From NCBI RefSeq assembly GCF_014648675.1, contig NZ_BMRO01000001.1:268017-332016 (forward strand): 64,000 nucleotides of DNA, given 5' to 3'. The notes beneath the pieces were generated by a model. That model had not been told where the DNA came from. It did no database searches and was given only the letters and a program-made list of their open reading frames with translations. The translations under genes were made by a program, and so were the position numbers. Source of the DNA: Actinomadura livida (GTDB lineage Bacteria; Actinomycetota; Actinomycetes; Streptosporangiales; Streptosporangiaceae). The stretch's first letter is position 1; every line of letters begins with the position of its first letter. This document shows, piece by piece, positions 1 to 9,223 of this stretch.

Positions 1-13
1 GTTCGGACGGCCC

Positions 14-1468
14 ATGGTGCACAGTGCGGTGATCATCGGAAGCGGGTTCGGCGGGATCGGGATGGCGATCCGGCTGCGGGAGGCCGGGATCCACGACGTC
101 GTGATCCTGGAGAAGGCGGACGGTCTCGGCGGCACCTGGCGGGACAACACCTATCCGGGCGCCGCCTGCGACGTCCCCTCCCACCTGTACTCGTACTCCT
201 TCGAGCGGAAGACGGACTGGACGCGGCGCTTCCCGCCGCAGGCGGAGATCCTCGAATACCTGCGGCACTGCGCCGGCAAGTACGGCGTGCTCGACCGGAT
301 CAGGTTCGGCACCGAGGTGACCGAGGCGCGGTTCGACGAGGAGCGGGCCCTCTGGCGGATCTCCACGACCTCCGGCGTGCTGGAGTCGCGGGTCCTGGTC
401 TCGGGGTGCGGGCAGCTCAACCGGCCGGTCCTGCCGGACATCGAGGGCCGCGACTCGTTCACCGGGACGAGCTTCCACTCCGCCCGCTGGGACCACGGCG
501 CCGACCTGCGCGGCAAGCGGGTCGCGGTGGTCGGCACGGGCGCGAGCGCGGTCCAGTTCGTCCCCGAGGTCGCCAAGGAGGCTGCGGAGCTGCGGCTGTT
601 CCAGCGGTCCGCGCCCTACGTGATCGACAAGCCCGACAAGCCGTACCGGGCGTGGCAGCAGGCCCTCCTCGGGAACGTGCCGGGCCTGTACGAGCTGAAC
701 CGGGCCCGGATCTACGCGCTGCTCGAGTCGCGGGCGATCGGGTTCTTCAAGTACCCGAAGCTGCTGTCGATGGTGGAGAGCCGGTTCAGGAAGACGCTGG
801 AGGACGGTGTGGACGACCCCGCCCTGCGCAGGGCCCTCGTCCCCGACTACCCGCTGGGCTGCAAGCGGATCCTCATCTCCAACGACTACTACCCGGCGCT
901 CGCCCGCCCGCACGTCGACCTGGTCACCGACCCGATCGAGCGCATCACCCCGGCCGGCGTCCGGACCGCCGAACGCGAGTACGGCGTGGACGTCATCGTG
1001 TACGGCACCGGGTTCCAGACCAGCGACTTCCTCGCCCCGATGAAGATCGTCGGACGGGACGGCCGGGAGCTGAACGAGGCGTGGCGGGACGGCGCGGAGG
1101 CGCACCTCGGCATCACGGTCAGCGGCTTCCCCAACCTGTTCCTGCTGTACGGGCCGTACACCAACCTCGGGCACAACTCGATCATCTACATGCTGGAGTC
1201 GCAGTTCCGGTACATCGTCGGCTGCGTGGAGGTGCTGCGCCGGCACGGGCTCGACTGGATCGACGTGCGGCCGGACGTGCAGGACGCGTTCACCCGGGAG
1301 ATGCGGGAGCGGATGCGCTCGACCGTGTGGGAGACGGGCTGCGACAGCTGGTACATGACCGCCGACGGCAAGGTCGTCAACAACTGGCCGGGGTTCACCT
1401 TCGCCTACCGCCGCGCCACCCGGCGTCCCGACCCGGGGCACTTCCGGGCGAGGGCCGCCGCCCGGTGA
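14..1468 (+). CDS. Baeyer-Villiger-type flavin monooxygenase
   Basis: 484-residue FAD/NADPH monooxygenase that would insert oxygen into a ketone or oxidise a heteroatom in the cytoplasm; the substrate is unknown. The N-terminal Rossmann motif GSGFGG (residues 9-14) binds FAD. The class fingerprint FxGxxxHxxxWD lies at residues 149-160, and a second motif GTGASA near residue 175 fits NADPH binding. Length is usual for short type I BVMO/FMO proteins. The ATG at 14 puts the FAD motif at the normal distance, but only 13 upstream bases are visible, so a longer start cannot be excluded. An SDR follows 58 bp downstream on the same strand; BVMO-SDR neighbours are often alcohol-to-ketone-to-ester pathways, which is only suggestive here. 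Confidence 0.88.
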   Translation: MVHSAVIIGSGFGGIGMAIRLREAGIHDVVILEKADGLGGTWRDNTYPGAACDVPSHLYSYSFERKTDWTRRFPPQAEILEYLRHCAGKYGVLDRIRFGTEVTEARFDEERALWRISTTSGVLESRVLVSGCGQLNRPVLPDIEGRDSFTGTSFHSARWDHGADLRGKRVAVVGTGASAVQFVPEVAKEAAELRLFQRSAPYVIDKPDKPYRAWQQALLGNVPGLYELNRARIYALLESRAIGFFKYPKLLSMVESRFRKTLEDGVDDPALRRALVPDYPLGCKRILISNDYYPALARPHVDLVTDPIERITPAGVRTAEREYGVDVIVYGTGFQTSDFLAPMKIVGRDGRELNEAWRDGAEAHLGITVSGFPNLFLLYGPYTNLGHNSIIYMLESQFRYIVGCVEVLRRHGLDWIDVRPDVQDAFTREMRERMRSTVWETGCDSWYMTADGKVVNNWPGFTFAYRRATRRPDPGHFRARAAAR

Positions 1469-1526
1469 GCCCCTGATGTGCCCTGGCACGCCCCGGACCA
1501 CCCGGCGGTCGGCATAGGCTCGGCCC

Positions 1527-2294
1527 ATGCCGACCGCCTTCATCACCGGTGCCACCGCGGGGATCGGTGCCGCCTTCGCCCGCCGGCTCGCCGCCGACGG
1601 ATTCGACCTCGTCCTGCTGGCCCGCGACACCGCGCGGCTGGAGCGGGCCGCCGCGGAGCTGCACGAGACCTACGCCGTCCGCACCGAGACGCTGACCGCC
1701 GACCTGTCCACCGAGAAGGGCCTGACCGCCGCCGAGGAGCGCGTCCGCGAGGACGTCGGCCTCCTGGTCAACAACGCCGGGTTCGCCAACCGGGGCAAGT
1801 TCCTCGACGTCCCGGTGGCGGACGAGCTGACGATGCTCAGGGTGCACTGCGAGGCCGTCCTGCGGCTCACCCACGCGGCCCTGCCGGGGATGCTGGAGCG
1901 CGGGCGGGGCGGCGTCATCAACGTCTCGTCGGTGTCGGCGTTCGCGACCCGCGGCACCTACGGGGCGTCGAAGGCGTGGGCGGTGAGCTTCAGCGAGGGC
2001 GTCTCCGCCGACATCCGGGCGCGCTCGGGGGGCGGGGTGCGCGTGATGGCGCTGTGCCCGGGCTTCGTGCACACCGAGTTCCACGAACGCGCTCAGATGG
2101 ACATGTCGGACGTCCCGGACTTCATGTGGCTTGACAAGGACGACGTCGTCGACGCCGCGCTGCGCGATCTGCGGCGCGGAGTCCTCGTGAGCGTCCCCAG
2201 CCCCCAGTACAAGGCGATCGTGGGCGCCAGCCGGCTCCTGCCCCGCGGCCTGCTCGCGCGGATGTCCTCCACCACGGGGCGTAAATACAAGTGA
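1527..2294 (+). CDS. short-chain dehydrogenase/reductase
   Basis: 255-residue classical SDR using NAD(P)(H). Visible motifs are TGATAGIG (residues 8-15, cofactor loop), an NNAG motif near residue 89, a Ser-rich strand ending in SSVSAF, and catalytic YGASK with Tyr145 and Lys149. The ATG at 1527 fits the family's usual N-terminus. It lies 58 bp after the BVMO gene and may be cotranscribed. Substrate cannot be read from the sequence. A hairpin follows within 40 bp of the stop. Confidence 0.88.
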   Translation: MPTAFITGATAGIGAAFARRLAADGFDLVLLARDTARLERAAAELHETYAVRTETLTADLSTEKGLTAAEERVREDVGLLVNNAGFANRGKFLDVPVADELTMLRVHCEAVLRLTHAALPGMLERGRGGVINVSSVSAFATRGTYGASKAWAVSFSEGVSADIRARSGGGVRVMALCPGFVHTEFHERAQMDMSDVPDFMWLDKDDVVDAALRDLRRGVLVSVPSPQYKAIVGASRLLPRGLLARMSSTTGRKYK

Positions 2295-2311
2295 TCTTGC
2301 GGTCAGGGGCC

Positions 2312-2330
2312 CCGCCCTTGTACCGGGCGG
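2312..2330 (+). terminator. possible hairpin terminator after the SDR
   Basis: CCGCCC at 2312-2317 pairs with GGGCGG at 2325-2330 across a 7-base loop, just after the SDR stop. The stem is only 6 bp and there is no T tract, so this is tentative. Confidence 0.35.
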
Positions 2331-2424
2331 AGTAACAGGGCAAGCTGGCGAGCAGGTCGATTCGGTTTGGCGCGCGAACGACACCCGTCCAGCCCTTGCC
2401 GTCTGTCGAGAGGTTCCTCCCCCG

Positions 2425-3375
2425 ATGGGTCACGACCTGGGTTACGCCGCCCTGGCCTTGCTCGCCACGACCATCTACTACATCGCGTTCCTCGTCTTCC
2501 GGATCTCCGCCCGCCGCATGGAGCCGCTGCGCGGCAGCCGCCCGTTCCGCGTCGCGCGGCTCATGCTCACCGACCCGATCTGGCTGGGCGGCGGGCTCCT
2601 GCTCTTCCTCGGCCTCGGGTACGAGGTCGTCGCGTTCTCCCGGGTGCCGCTGCCCGTCGTGCAGCCGATCTTCGCGGCGGGCCTGGTGCTCCTCGTCTGG
2701 TTCGCGGTGCGCTTCCTCGGCGAGCGGCTGAGCGGGCGGGAGTGGACCAGCGTCGCGCTGTTCGTCCTCGCCACGATCCTGATCGGGCTCTCGGCCACGT
2801 CCAAGGGCGAGGTGCGGGCGGAGCACACGCTGGTGGGAACGCTCCTCAGCCCGTGGACGATGCTGGCGATCTGCGCCCCGGCCATCGTCATCGCCGCGCT
2901 CGTCTGGCTCGTCGGGGACCGGCGCGCCGGCGGCCGGCACGCCCGCAAGCTCGCCGGGGTCGCCTACGGCGTCGGCGCCGGCGCGTGCGCCGGGCTCGCC
3001 GAGGCCGGCATCCGCGGCATCTCGATCGTCTACATGGACACCGGGAGCCTCCTGGCGGTGCTGGAGTCCGCCTACCCGTGGCTGACGATCGGGGCCGCCG
3101 CGATCGCGCTCGGGCAGCTGCAGGTCGCCCTGCAGCGCTGCCGCATCGCGATCATCGCGGTGGTGCTGACCGTCATCGGCCGGACGTACCTGATCCTCAG
3201 CAGCACCGTCCTGTTCGGCGAGGACTGGCCGCGCGAGACCGTGCCGTTCCTGCTGCGGACCGGCGGCTTCGCGCTGGCGCTGGTCGCGCTGATCATGTTC
3301 CCCCGGCACGAGGACCCGGGCCCGCCCGAGCCGCCGCACGCCGGGGGCGACCGGTACCTGCCCGCCGTCCGCTGA
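2425..3375 (+). CDS. multispanning membrane protein, DMT/EamA-like
   Basis: 316-residue integral membrane protein with about nine to ten hydrophobic helices, starting at residue 4. Small-residue-rich helices in two halves resemble the drug/metabolite transporter (EamA-like) fold, which would make it an exporter or permease of unknown cargo. There are no catalytic motifs; the last ~25 residues are a hydrophilic tail rich in Pro and Asp. The ATG at 2425 starts directly before the first helix; a weak GAGAGG lies upstream. It stands alone between the SDR and the GroES-like gene. Family assignment rests on hydropathy and general look only. Confidence 0.6.
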   Translation: MGHDLGYAALALLATTIYYIAFLVFRISARRMEPLRGSRPFRVARLMLTDPIWLGGGLLLFLGLGYEVVAFSRVPLPVVQPIFAAGLVLLVWFAVRFLGERLSGREWTSVALFVLATILIGLSATSKGEVRAEHTLVGTLLSPWTMLAICAPAIVIAALVWLVGDRRAGGRHARKLAGVAYGVGAGACAGLAEAGIRGISIVYMDTGSLLAVLESAYPWLTIGAAAIALGQLQVALQRCRIAIIAVVLTVIGRTYLILSSTVLFGEDWPRETVPFLLRTGGFALALVALIMFPRHEDPGPPEPPHAGGDRYLPAVR

Positions 3376-3455
3376 ACCGGGGCGCTCCGGGCGGGCGGAG
3401 AGCACCGCATGCTCGTGGAACGTTCTGCCCCGGGGCGGCGGATAAACTCCCCAGC

Positions 3456-3776
3456 GTGTCCGAGCCTAAGTTCGAAGTCCAGATGCTCCACGACCGCGTC
3501 ATGATCAAAAGCGAGAAGGACGGCGGTGAGCGCCGCAGCACCGGCGGGATCGTCATCCCGGCGACGGTGGAGCAGGCCAACCGCCTGGTCTGGGGCGAGG
3601 TCTGCGGGGTCGGCCACCACGTGCGCGTCGTCAAGCCCGGCGACCGGGTGCTGTACCACCCGGGCGACCAGTTCGAGGTCGAGATCCAGGGCGAGAACTA
3701 CCTCGTCATGCGCGAGCGGGACCTGCACGCCATCGCCAGCGAACGTCCGGAGCACGGCACCGGCCTCTACCTGTGA
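3456..3776 (+). CDS. divergent stand-alone GroES-like co-chaperonin
   Basis: 106-residue protein related to the 10-kDa chaperonin. The LHDRVMIK start of the fold, the GGIVIPAT mobile-loop region, the KPGDRVLY turn and a closing LVMRERDLHAI strand are all GroES hallmarks. It differs from the main GroES, and no groEL lies nearby; actinomycetes commonly carry such an extra short paralogue. The GTG at 3456 was chosen because the fold begins at once after it; the open frame extends much further upstream, but that part is antisense-like composition. It converges on sbcC, with a shared hairpin between them. Confidence 0.8.
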   Translation: MSEPKFEVQMLHDRVMIKSEKDGGERRSTGGIVIPATVEQANRLVWGEVCGVGHHVRVVKPGDRVLYHPGDQFEVEIQGENYLVMRERDLHAIASERPEHGTGLYL

Positions 3777-3782
3777 CGTCCC

Positions 3783-3816
3783 GGCCGCCCGCAGGAGGCC
3801 GCGGAGCCGGGCGGCC
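3783..3816. terminator. bidirectional hairpin between GroES-like gene and sbcC
   Basis: GGCCGCCCG (3783-3791) is perfectly complementary to CGGGCGGCC (3808-3816), a 9-bp stem with a 16-base loop. It lies exactly between two converging stop codons, so it probably ends transcription from both sides. Confidence 0.55.
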
Positions 3817-3818
3817 CG

Positions 3819-6800
3819 TCAGACGGTGACCATGGCGGTGGAGCCGGCGCGGTCCTTGGTGACGCGCAGCTGCGCGGGGATGCGGGCGCGCAGCTCGGCG
3901 ACGTGGCTGACGACGCCGACGGCCCGGCCGCCGTCGCGCAGGCCGTCGAGGACGTCCATGACCTCGTCGAGCGTCTCCTCGTCGAGGGTGCCGAAGCCCT
4001 CGTCGACGAACAGCGTGCCGATCTCGGTGCCGCCCGCCTCGGCGGTGACGACGTCGGCGAGGCCGAGCGCCAGCGACAGGGAGGTGATGAACGACTCGCC
4101 GCCCGACAGCGTCACCGGGTCGCGTTCCATGCCCGTCCAGGCGTCGGCGATCCGCAGGCCGAGCCCGCCGGCGCCCCTCGTGCGGTCGCCCGCCGCCTTC
4201 TCCGTCGTGTGGATGAGGGCGTAGCGGCCGCCGGACATGCGCGAGAGCCGCTCGTTCGCGGCGGCGACGACCTGTTCCAGGCGGGCGGCCAGCACGTACG
4301 CCGACAGCGACATCGCGTGCCGGTTCGCGGCGTGCTTGCCGGACGTCAGGCCCGCGAGCCGCTCGGCCACCTCGTGGCGCTCGGCCGCGGGACGCCACGC
4401 GCCGACGGCCTCGCCGAGTTCAGCACGCAGATCGGCCAGCCGGTCACGACGCAGCCGGGCGCGGTCGGCGGCGCTCGCCGCCCCGGTGTGCGCCGCTTCC
4501 GCCGCGGCCAGCGCGGCTTCGAGGGCCGGCAGGTCCGGGGCGGGCTCTGCCGCCGCCTTCACCAGTGCCGGGTCCTCGAGCCGGTCGCGGACGGCGGCCT
4601 CCTCGTTGTCCAAGCGGCGGATCTTGTCGCGCAGGGCGCCCTGCTCCTCGTCCCGCAGCGCGGCGTCGAGGACCTCCTCCGGGGTGCGGAACCCCTCCGC
4701 CTCGGCGGCGGCCCTCGCGTTCTCGCGGGCGGCGGCCAGTTCCGCGGCGGCGCGGTCGGATTCGCGCAGCGCCTCGATCGTCGCGGCGAGCACGCCCGCC
4801 TCGCGACCGAGCCGGGCGATGCGCGCCTCGATCGTCGCGTCCTCGCCGCGCGCCTCGTCGAGCTCGGCGGACAGCCTGGCCTGCTCCACCGCGAGATCCG
4901 GGTCGCGTGCGCGGTTCGCCGCGAGGTCGCGCGAGACCGCCTCGTGCTCCTCGCGGACGTTTTCGAGTTCCTGCTCGTCCCGGAGGAGAGCACCCTCAAG
5001 CCGTTCGGCCTCCGCCGCGCGGGCGTTCACGGCCTGCAGCGCCAGTTCCGCCTCTTCGAGTTCCCCGGCGATGGTCTCGGCGTCGGCCTCCCCGGCGGTC
5101 TCCAGCGCATGGTCGCGTTCGGAACGCAACCCCTCCAGGGCGGTCCCGGCCCGCTCCCGGGCCTCCTGGGCCTCGTCCGCCTCGGCCTGCGCGCGCTCGA
5201 TCTCCGCCTCGTCCGGGATGTCGCCGGACGGCGCGCCGGGGTCCGGGTGCTCGGTCGAGCCGCAGACCCGGCAGGGCTCGCCGTCCCGCAGCTCCCCGGC
5301 GAGGACGGACGCCATCCCGTCCAGCCGCACCTGCCGCAGGTCGAGGACCCGTTCCTTGGCCGCCTGCGCGGCATCGACCGCCGACCGGTACCCCGCCTCC
5401 GCTTCGGCGAGGCGATGCTCCAGCTGGTCGCGGCGGTGCGCCGCGTCGAGCCGCCGCCCGGCCTCCTGGACGGCGGCCTCCGCTCCGGGGCGTCCCGCCG
5501 CCGCGATGTTGGCCGCTTCCAGCTCGGTCCGGCGGGCGGCGACGATTCCGGGCAGTTCGGCGAGGGTCGCGGCGAGCCGCGCCTCCCTGGGCTCCAGCTC
5601 GGCCAGCTCGCGGGCCAGCGCCGCCCGCTCGTCCTCGACCTGCCGGAGCCTGGCCACCTCACCGCGGGCGCGCTCCAGCTTCGCGATCTCGTCACGGCGG
5701 GCCCGCTCGGCCTTGACCAGCACGTCCTCCGAGGCGTTCGGCGGCAGGAGCGCCCCGGCCTCGGCGCGCTTCTCGTCGGCCCACCGGCGCGCCCGCCGCG
5801 CCTCCGCGTGCCGGGCCTGGACGGCGTGCACCAGCGGGACGGCCCGGCCGGCGCGCTCCGCGGCGTACAGCCGCGACGCCATGCGCGACTTCTCCTCGGC
5901 GTGCGCGCGCAGGGCGTCCCGGCGGGCGAGCGCGTCGGCGTGGCCGCGCTGCCGGTCGGTGAGGGCCCTGGCGTCCTCCAGTGCCCGGCGGGCGGCTTCG
6001 AGCTGTGTCTTGACTTCTTGACGCAGCTCGGCGGTGACGGCGCGGACGTCAGCGTGGCCGGCGGCGAGCTCGGCGGCCCACGCGGGCAGCGCCTCGATGT
6101 CGGCGGCCGGTTCGGGGGCGGGCTCGGGCCGGCGCGGCGCCGGGACCGCCGGGCGCTCCCCGAGCGGCGAGGGGGCGCCCGTCGTCTCGGCGATGCGGCC
6201 GGCGATCGAGGACGCCGCCGCGCCCAGCTCGGCGGCCTCGCGCCCGCTCGCCGCCCGCCGGTCGGCCAGCCACTTCTCGACCTGCGTGAAGACCTCGGTC
6301 GCGAAGAGCCGCTCCAGGACCCTGCGGCGCTCGTCGGCCCCGGCCCGCAGGAACCCGGCGAACTCGCCCTGCGGCAGCAGTGCGACCTGGCAGAACTGGA
6401 CGGCCGTCATCCCGAGCAGCCGGGAGACGAGGTCGCCCGCCTCGTCGAGCCGGGTGGTGAGCCCGACCCACGTGCCGTCCTCGAGCTCCTCCAGGATGAC
6501 CTTGGCGTGCTCGGCGGTGGTCCCGGTGCCGCGCAGCTTCGGCCGCTCCCACGCGGGCGACCGGGTGATGCGCAGGCGGCGGCCGCGGATCGTCGTCTCC
6601 AGCACCACGGACGGGCCCGTCCCGGGGGCCGCGTGGTCGCTGCGCAGCCCCTTCGCGGCGTTGCGCGCGCCCGGGACCTGCCCGTACAGCGCGAAGCACA
6701 CCGCGTCGAGGATGCTCGTCTTCCCGGCGCCGGTGCGGCCCTGGACGAGGAAGAGCCCGGCGTCCGACAGCGCGTCGAAGTCGATCTCCTCGGTGCCGGA

Positions 6801-6842
6801 GAAGGGACCGAACGCCGTGATCCGCAGCCGGTGCAGCCTCAC
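3819..6842 (-). CDS. sbcC: exonuclease subunit SbcC (Rad50-like SMC ATPase)
   Basis: 1007-residue ATPase subunit of the SbcCD nuclease, which opens DNA hairpins and processes blocked ends. Walker A GRTGAGKT sits at residues 35-42. Long Ala/Glu/Arg-rich coiled coils flank a zinc hook CxxC (CRVCGSTEHPD) near the middle. The C-terminal half carries the ABC signature LSGGES, Walker B LFVDEGFGTLD and an H-loop VVSH. The GTG start overlaps the sbcD stop as GTGA; the open frame continues upstream but matches nothing there, and the fold starts with RLHRLRITAFGPF. Length is typical for the family. The acting complex needs the adjacent SbcD. Confidence 0.95.
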   Translation of the reverse strand: MRLHRLRITAFGPFSGTEEIDFDALSDAGLFLVQGRTGAGKTSILDAVCFALYGQVPGARNAAKGLRSDHAAPGTGPSVVLETTIRGRRLRITRSPAWERPKLRGTGTTAEHAKVILEELEDGTWVGLTTRLDEAGDLVSRLLGMTAVQFCQVALLPQGEFAGFLRAGADERRRVLERLFATEVFTQVEKWLADRRAASGREAAELGAAASSIAGRIAETTGAPSPLGERPAVPAPRRPEPAPEPAADIEALPAWAAELAAGHADVRAVTAELRQEVKTQLEAARRALEDARALTDRQRGHADALARRDALRAHAEEKSRMASRLYAAERAGRAVPLVHAVQARHAEARRARRWADEKRAEAGALLPPNASEDVLVKAERARRDEIAKLERARGEVARLRQVEDERAALARELAELEPREARLAATLAELPGIVAARRTELEAANIAAAGRPGAEAAVQEAGRRLDAAHRRDQLEHRLAEAEAGYRSAVDAAQAAKERVLDLRQVRLDGMASVLAGELRDGEPCRVCGSTEHPDPGAPSGDIPDEAEIERAQAEADEAQEARERAGTALEGLRSERDHALETAGEADAETIAGELEEAELALQAVNARAAEAERLEGALLRDEQELENVREEHEAVSRDLAANRARDPDLAVEQARLSAELDEARGEDATIEARIARLGREAGVLAATIEALRESDRAAAELAAARENARAAAEAEGFRTPEEVLDAALRDEEQGALRDKIRRLDNEEAAVRDRLEDPALVKAAAEPAPDLPALEAALAAAEAAHTGAASAADRARLRRDRLADLRAELGEAVGAWRPAAERHEVAERLAGLTSGKHAANRHAMSLSAYVLAARLEQVVAAANERLSRMSGGRYALIHTTEKAAGDRTRGAGGLGLRIADAWTGMERDPVTLSGGESFITSLSLALGLADVVTAEAGGTEIGTLFVDEGFGTLDEETLDEVMDVLDGLRDGGRAVGVVSHVAELRARIPAQLRVTKDRAGSTAMVTV

Positions 6843-7966
6843 GCCAGGGCCTCCCGGCGGCGGCAGTGCTCGAACGCCTCGTGCAGGAGGGCCCGCTCGG
6901 CTTCGGTCGCGGGGCCGTCGGTGACCTCGGCGACGAAGTCGTCCGCGATCTCCAGGGCGGAGCGTTCGCGGACGCGTTCGGACCAGGTGCGGGCCCCGTC
7001 CGTCCCGCCGCCCTCCGGCTCGAAGCCGAGGACGAGCGCGTGCGGGAACCGGCGGCGCAGCCGCTCCATCGCGGCGGACGGGCGGCGCGGGTCGGTGAGC
7101 GTGACCTGGAGCCAGCGGTCTTCGAGCGGCTCGTGCGAGGGGTCGGTGAGCAGGTCGTCGAGGCGTCCCTTGAGGCGGGCCAGGCGGCGTGGGACGGGCG
7201 CCTCCACGAACTCGGCCGCGACCGCGCCGTCGCGCAGTTCGACCAGCCAGGAGCCCTTGACGTGGTCGGCCTCGGAGAACGAGTACGCGAGCGGCGAGCC
7301 CGAGTAGCGGACGCGGTCGGTGACGCTCCACCGGCCGTGCAGGTGGCCGAGCGCCGCGTAGTCGGCGCCCTCGAACACCGACGCCGCCACCTGCGACGAC
7401 CCGCCGACCGAGATGTCGCGTTCGCTCTCGCTGGCCTCGCCGCCGGTCACGAACGCGTGCGCCAGCACGACCGGCCGCTCCGCGCGGCCCGCGGCGTCCG
7501 CCCGGATGCGGCGCATCGCCTCGGTGAGCGCGGCGGCGTGGCTGCGCTCGTCCAGGTCCCAGGGGTGGCGGACGAGTTCGGGCTCCAGGTAGGGGATGCC
7601 GTAGACGGCGGCGTCCCCGACGATGACGGGCTCCCCGACCCGGGCGAAGTCGGTGCGGATGTGGACGCCCGCGTCGTCCATCAACTCCGCCCCGAAGCCG
7701 AGGCGCCGCGCCGAATCGTGGTTGCCCGCGATGAGCACCACCCGGGTGAGGGCGGCGAGCCGCCGCAGCGCCTCGTCGCACAGCCGGACGGCGTCGACGG
7801 GCGGCAGCGCCCGGTCGTAGACGTCCCCGGAGATGAGCACGCAGTCGACCCGCTCCGCCGCGGCGGTCGCGACCAGGTGGTCGACGAACGCCGCCTGCGC
7901 GGCCAGCAGGTCCTCGCGGTGGAAGGACCTGCCGAGATGCCAGTCGGAGGTGTGCAGGAATCGCAT
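6839..7966 (-). CDS. sbcD: exonuclease subunit SbcD (Mre11-like)
   Basis: 375-residue metallophosphoesterase nuclease, partner of SbcC. The phosphodiesterase motifs are all visible: HTSDWHLGR at the N-terminus, SGDVYDR, AGNHDS and later GHLHG, which together bind the two Mn ions. The ATG at 7966 gives the standard MRFLHTSDWHLG start. It overlaps sbcC by 4 bp, so the two are translationally coupled. About 117 bp separate it from the divergent RibD-like reductase gene. Confidence 0.95.
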   Translation of the reverse strand: MRFLHTSDWHLGRSFHREDLLAAQAAFVDHLVATAAAERVDCVLISGDVYDRALPPVDAVRLCDEALRRLAALTRVVLIAGNHDSARRLGFGAELMDDAGVHIRTDFARVGEPVIVGDAAVYGIPYLEPELVRHPWDLDERSHAAALTEAMRRIRADAAGRAERPVVLAHAFVTGGEASESERDISVGGSSQVAASVFEGADYAALGHLHGRWSVTDRVRYSGSPLAYSFSEADHVKGSWLVELRDGAVAAEFVEAPVPRRLARLKGRLDDLLTDPSHEPLEDRWLQVTLTDPRRPSAAMERLRRRFPHALVLGFEPEGGGTDGARTWSERVRERSALEIADDFVAEVTDGPATEAERALLHEAFEHCRRREALA

Positions 7967-8083
7967 GTCGCAGCAACCATAGGCACCCCCTCCGACACAT
8001 CCCGCGCAGAAACGCCGTGTCATCCCAAACGATCTTCGATGGCCGCGCGGCCCCGGCCGCCGGGGCTCCCGTAGGGTTGCGGC

Positions 8084-8770
8084 GTGAGTGATCGTCCGTA
8101 CGTGCTGCTGAGCTGCGCGATGTCCGCAGACGGCTACATCGACGACGCGACCCCGGAGCGGCTGCGGCTGTCCAGCGCCGCGGACTTCGACCGCGTCGAC
8201 GCGGTCCGCGCCGGCTGCGACGCCATCCTCGTCGGCGCCGGGACCGTCCGGGCCGACGACCCCAAACTGCTGATCCGCTCCGAGGCGCGGCGCGCCAAGC
8301 GGGTCGCGCGCGGGCAGCCGGCCGACCTGACCAAGGTGACGCTGACCTGGAGCGGCGACCTCGACCCCGGCGCGCGGTTCTTCACCACGGGGGACGCGCC
8401 GAAGCTGGTGTACGCGCCGTCCGCCGCGGCCGGGGAGCTGGCGCCGCGGCTGGACGGCCTCGCCGAGGTCGTGGACGCCGGCGACCCCCTGTCGCTGCCG
8501 CGGGTGCTCGGCGACCTGGCCGCGCGGGGCGTCCGGCGGCTCATGGTCGAGGGCGGCGGCGGGGTGCACACGCTGTTCCTGACCGCGGACCTGGTGGACG
8601 AGCTGCAGCTCGTGGTCGCGCCGTTCTTCATCGGCGACCCGGCGGCGCCGCGCTTCGTCCGGTCCGGGGTGTTCCCGCAGTCGCCGGAGCGCCCGATGCG
8701 GCTCGCGGAGGCCACCCGCATCGGCGACCTCGCGCTGCTGCGCTACCTGGTCGGGAACGCGCGTGGGTGA
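8084..8770 (+). CDS. RibD C-terminal-type (DHFR-fold) reductase
   Basis: 228-residue NADPH-dependent reductase of the RibD C-terminal/DHFR-like family, which reduces the ribosyl-amino-pyrimidine in riboflavin synthesis or related substrates. MSADGYIDD near the start, DAILVGAGTVRADDPKL around residue 50, and MVEGGGGVHTLFL are diagnostic. The start is a GTG at 8084. The stop overlaps the next gene by 8 bp, and that gene encodes a deaminase of the RibD N-terminal type, so the two together recreate RibD as separate chains in reversed order. No other riboflavin gene is nearby, so a different pyrimidine or pteridine substrate is possible. Confidence 0.85.
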   Translation: MSDRPYVLLSCAMSADGYIDDATPERLRLSSAADFDRVDAVRAGCDAILVGAGTVRADDPKLLIRSEARRAKRVARGQPADLTKVTLTWSGDLDPGARFFTTGDAPKLVYAPSAAAGELAPRLDGLAEVVDAGDPLSLPRVLGDLAARGVRRLMVEGGGGVHTLFLTADLVDELQLVVAPFFIGDPAAPRFVRSGVFPQSPERPMRLAEATRIGDLALLRYLVGNARG

Positions 8771-9197
8771 CCCCGACCGGGCCTGGCTGGAGCTGGCGTG
8801 CGACCTGGCGAGGCTGTGCCCGCCGTCGGCCACCGCGTTCTCCGTCGGCGCGGTGATCGTCGGCGCGGACGGCCGGGAGATCGCGCGCGGCTTCTCCCGC
8901 GAGGACGACCCGCACGACCACGCCGAGGAGGCCGCCCTCGCCAAGACGGCCGGCGAGCTGGCCGGCGCGACCGTCTACAGCTCCCTCGAACCGTGCGGGC
9001 ACCGGGCGTCCCGGCCCCGGCCGTGCGCCGAGCTGATCGTCGCGTCCGGCGTGCGGCGCGTCGTGTTCGCCTGGCGGGAACCGGCCCTCTTCACCGAGGG
9101 CAGGGGCGCGGAGATCCTCACGTCGGCGGGCGTCGCGCTCACCGAGATCCCCGACCTGGCCCCCCGCGCGCGCGAACCCAACACCCACCTTCTCTGA
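8763..9197 (+). CDS. RibD N-terminal-type cytidine/pyrimidine deaminase
   Basis: 144-residue zinc deaminase. The zinc and proton-transfer motif HAEEAAL lies near residues 60-66 and the second zinc motif PCGHRASRPRPC near residues 78-89, spaced as in RibD (PCxHxGRTPPC-like). It starts with GTG inside the last codons of the reductase gene, so the two products are probably made in equal amounts and may act as a complex. Expected reaction: deamination of a diaminopyrimidine ribosyl-phosphate or related compound. The separation of the two RibD activities with reductase first is unusual. Confidence 0.83.
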   Translation: MGDPDRAWLELACDLARLCPPSATAFSVGAVIVGADGREIARGFSREDDPHDHAEEAALAKTAGELAGATVYSSLEPCGHRASRPRPCAELIVASGVRRVVFAWREPALFTEGRGAEILTSAGVALTEIPDLAPRAREPNTHLL

Positions 9198-9223
9198 CCG
9201 CTCCAGCCGGAGCAGACTCCAGG

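Noticed and set aside
3416..3427. TGGAACGTTCTG near the GroES-like gene as another LacI site
   Set aside because: Only 10 of 12 positions match, it is not a true palindrome there, and a link with inositol genes is implausible.
3903..7307. Long plus-strand open frame opposite sbcC (about 1130 codons)
   Set aside because: It is antisense to clear SbcC/SbcD motifs, has no domain of its own and reflects the scarcity of stops in very GC-rich DNA.
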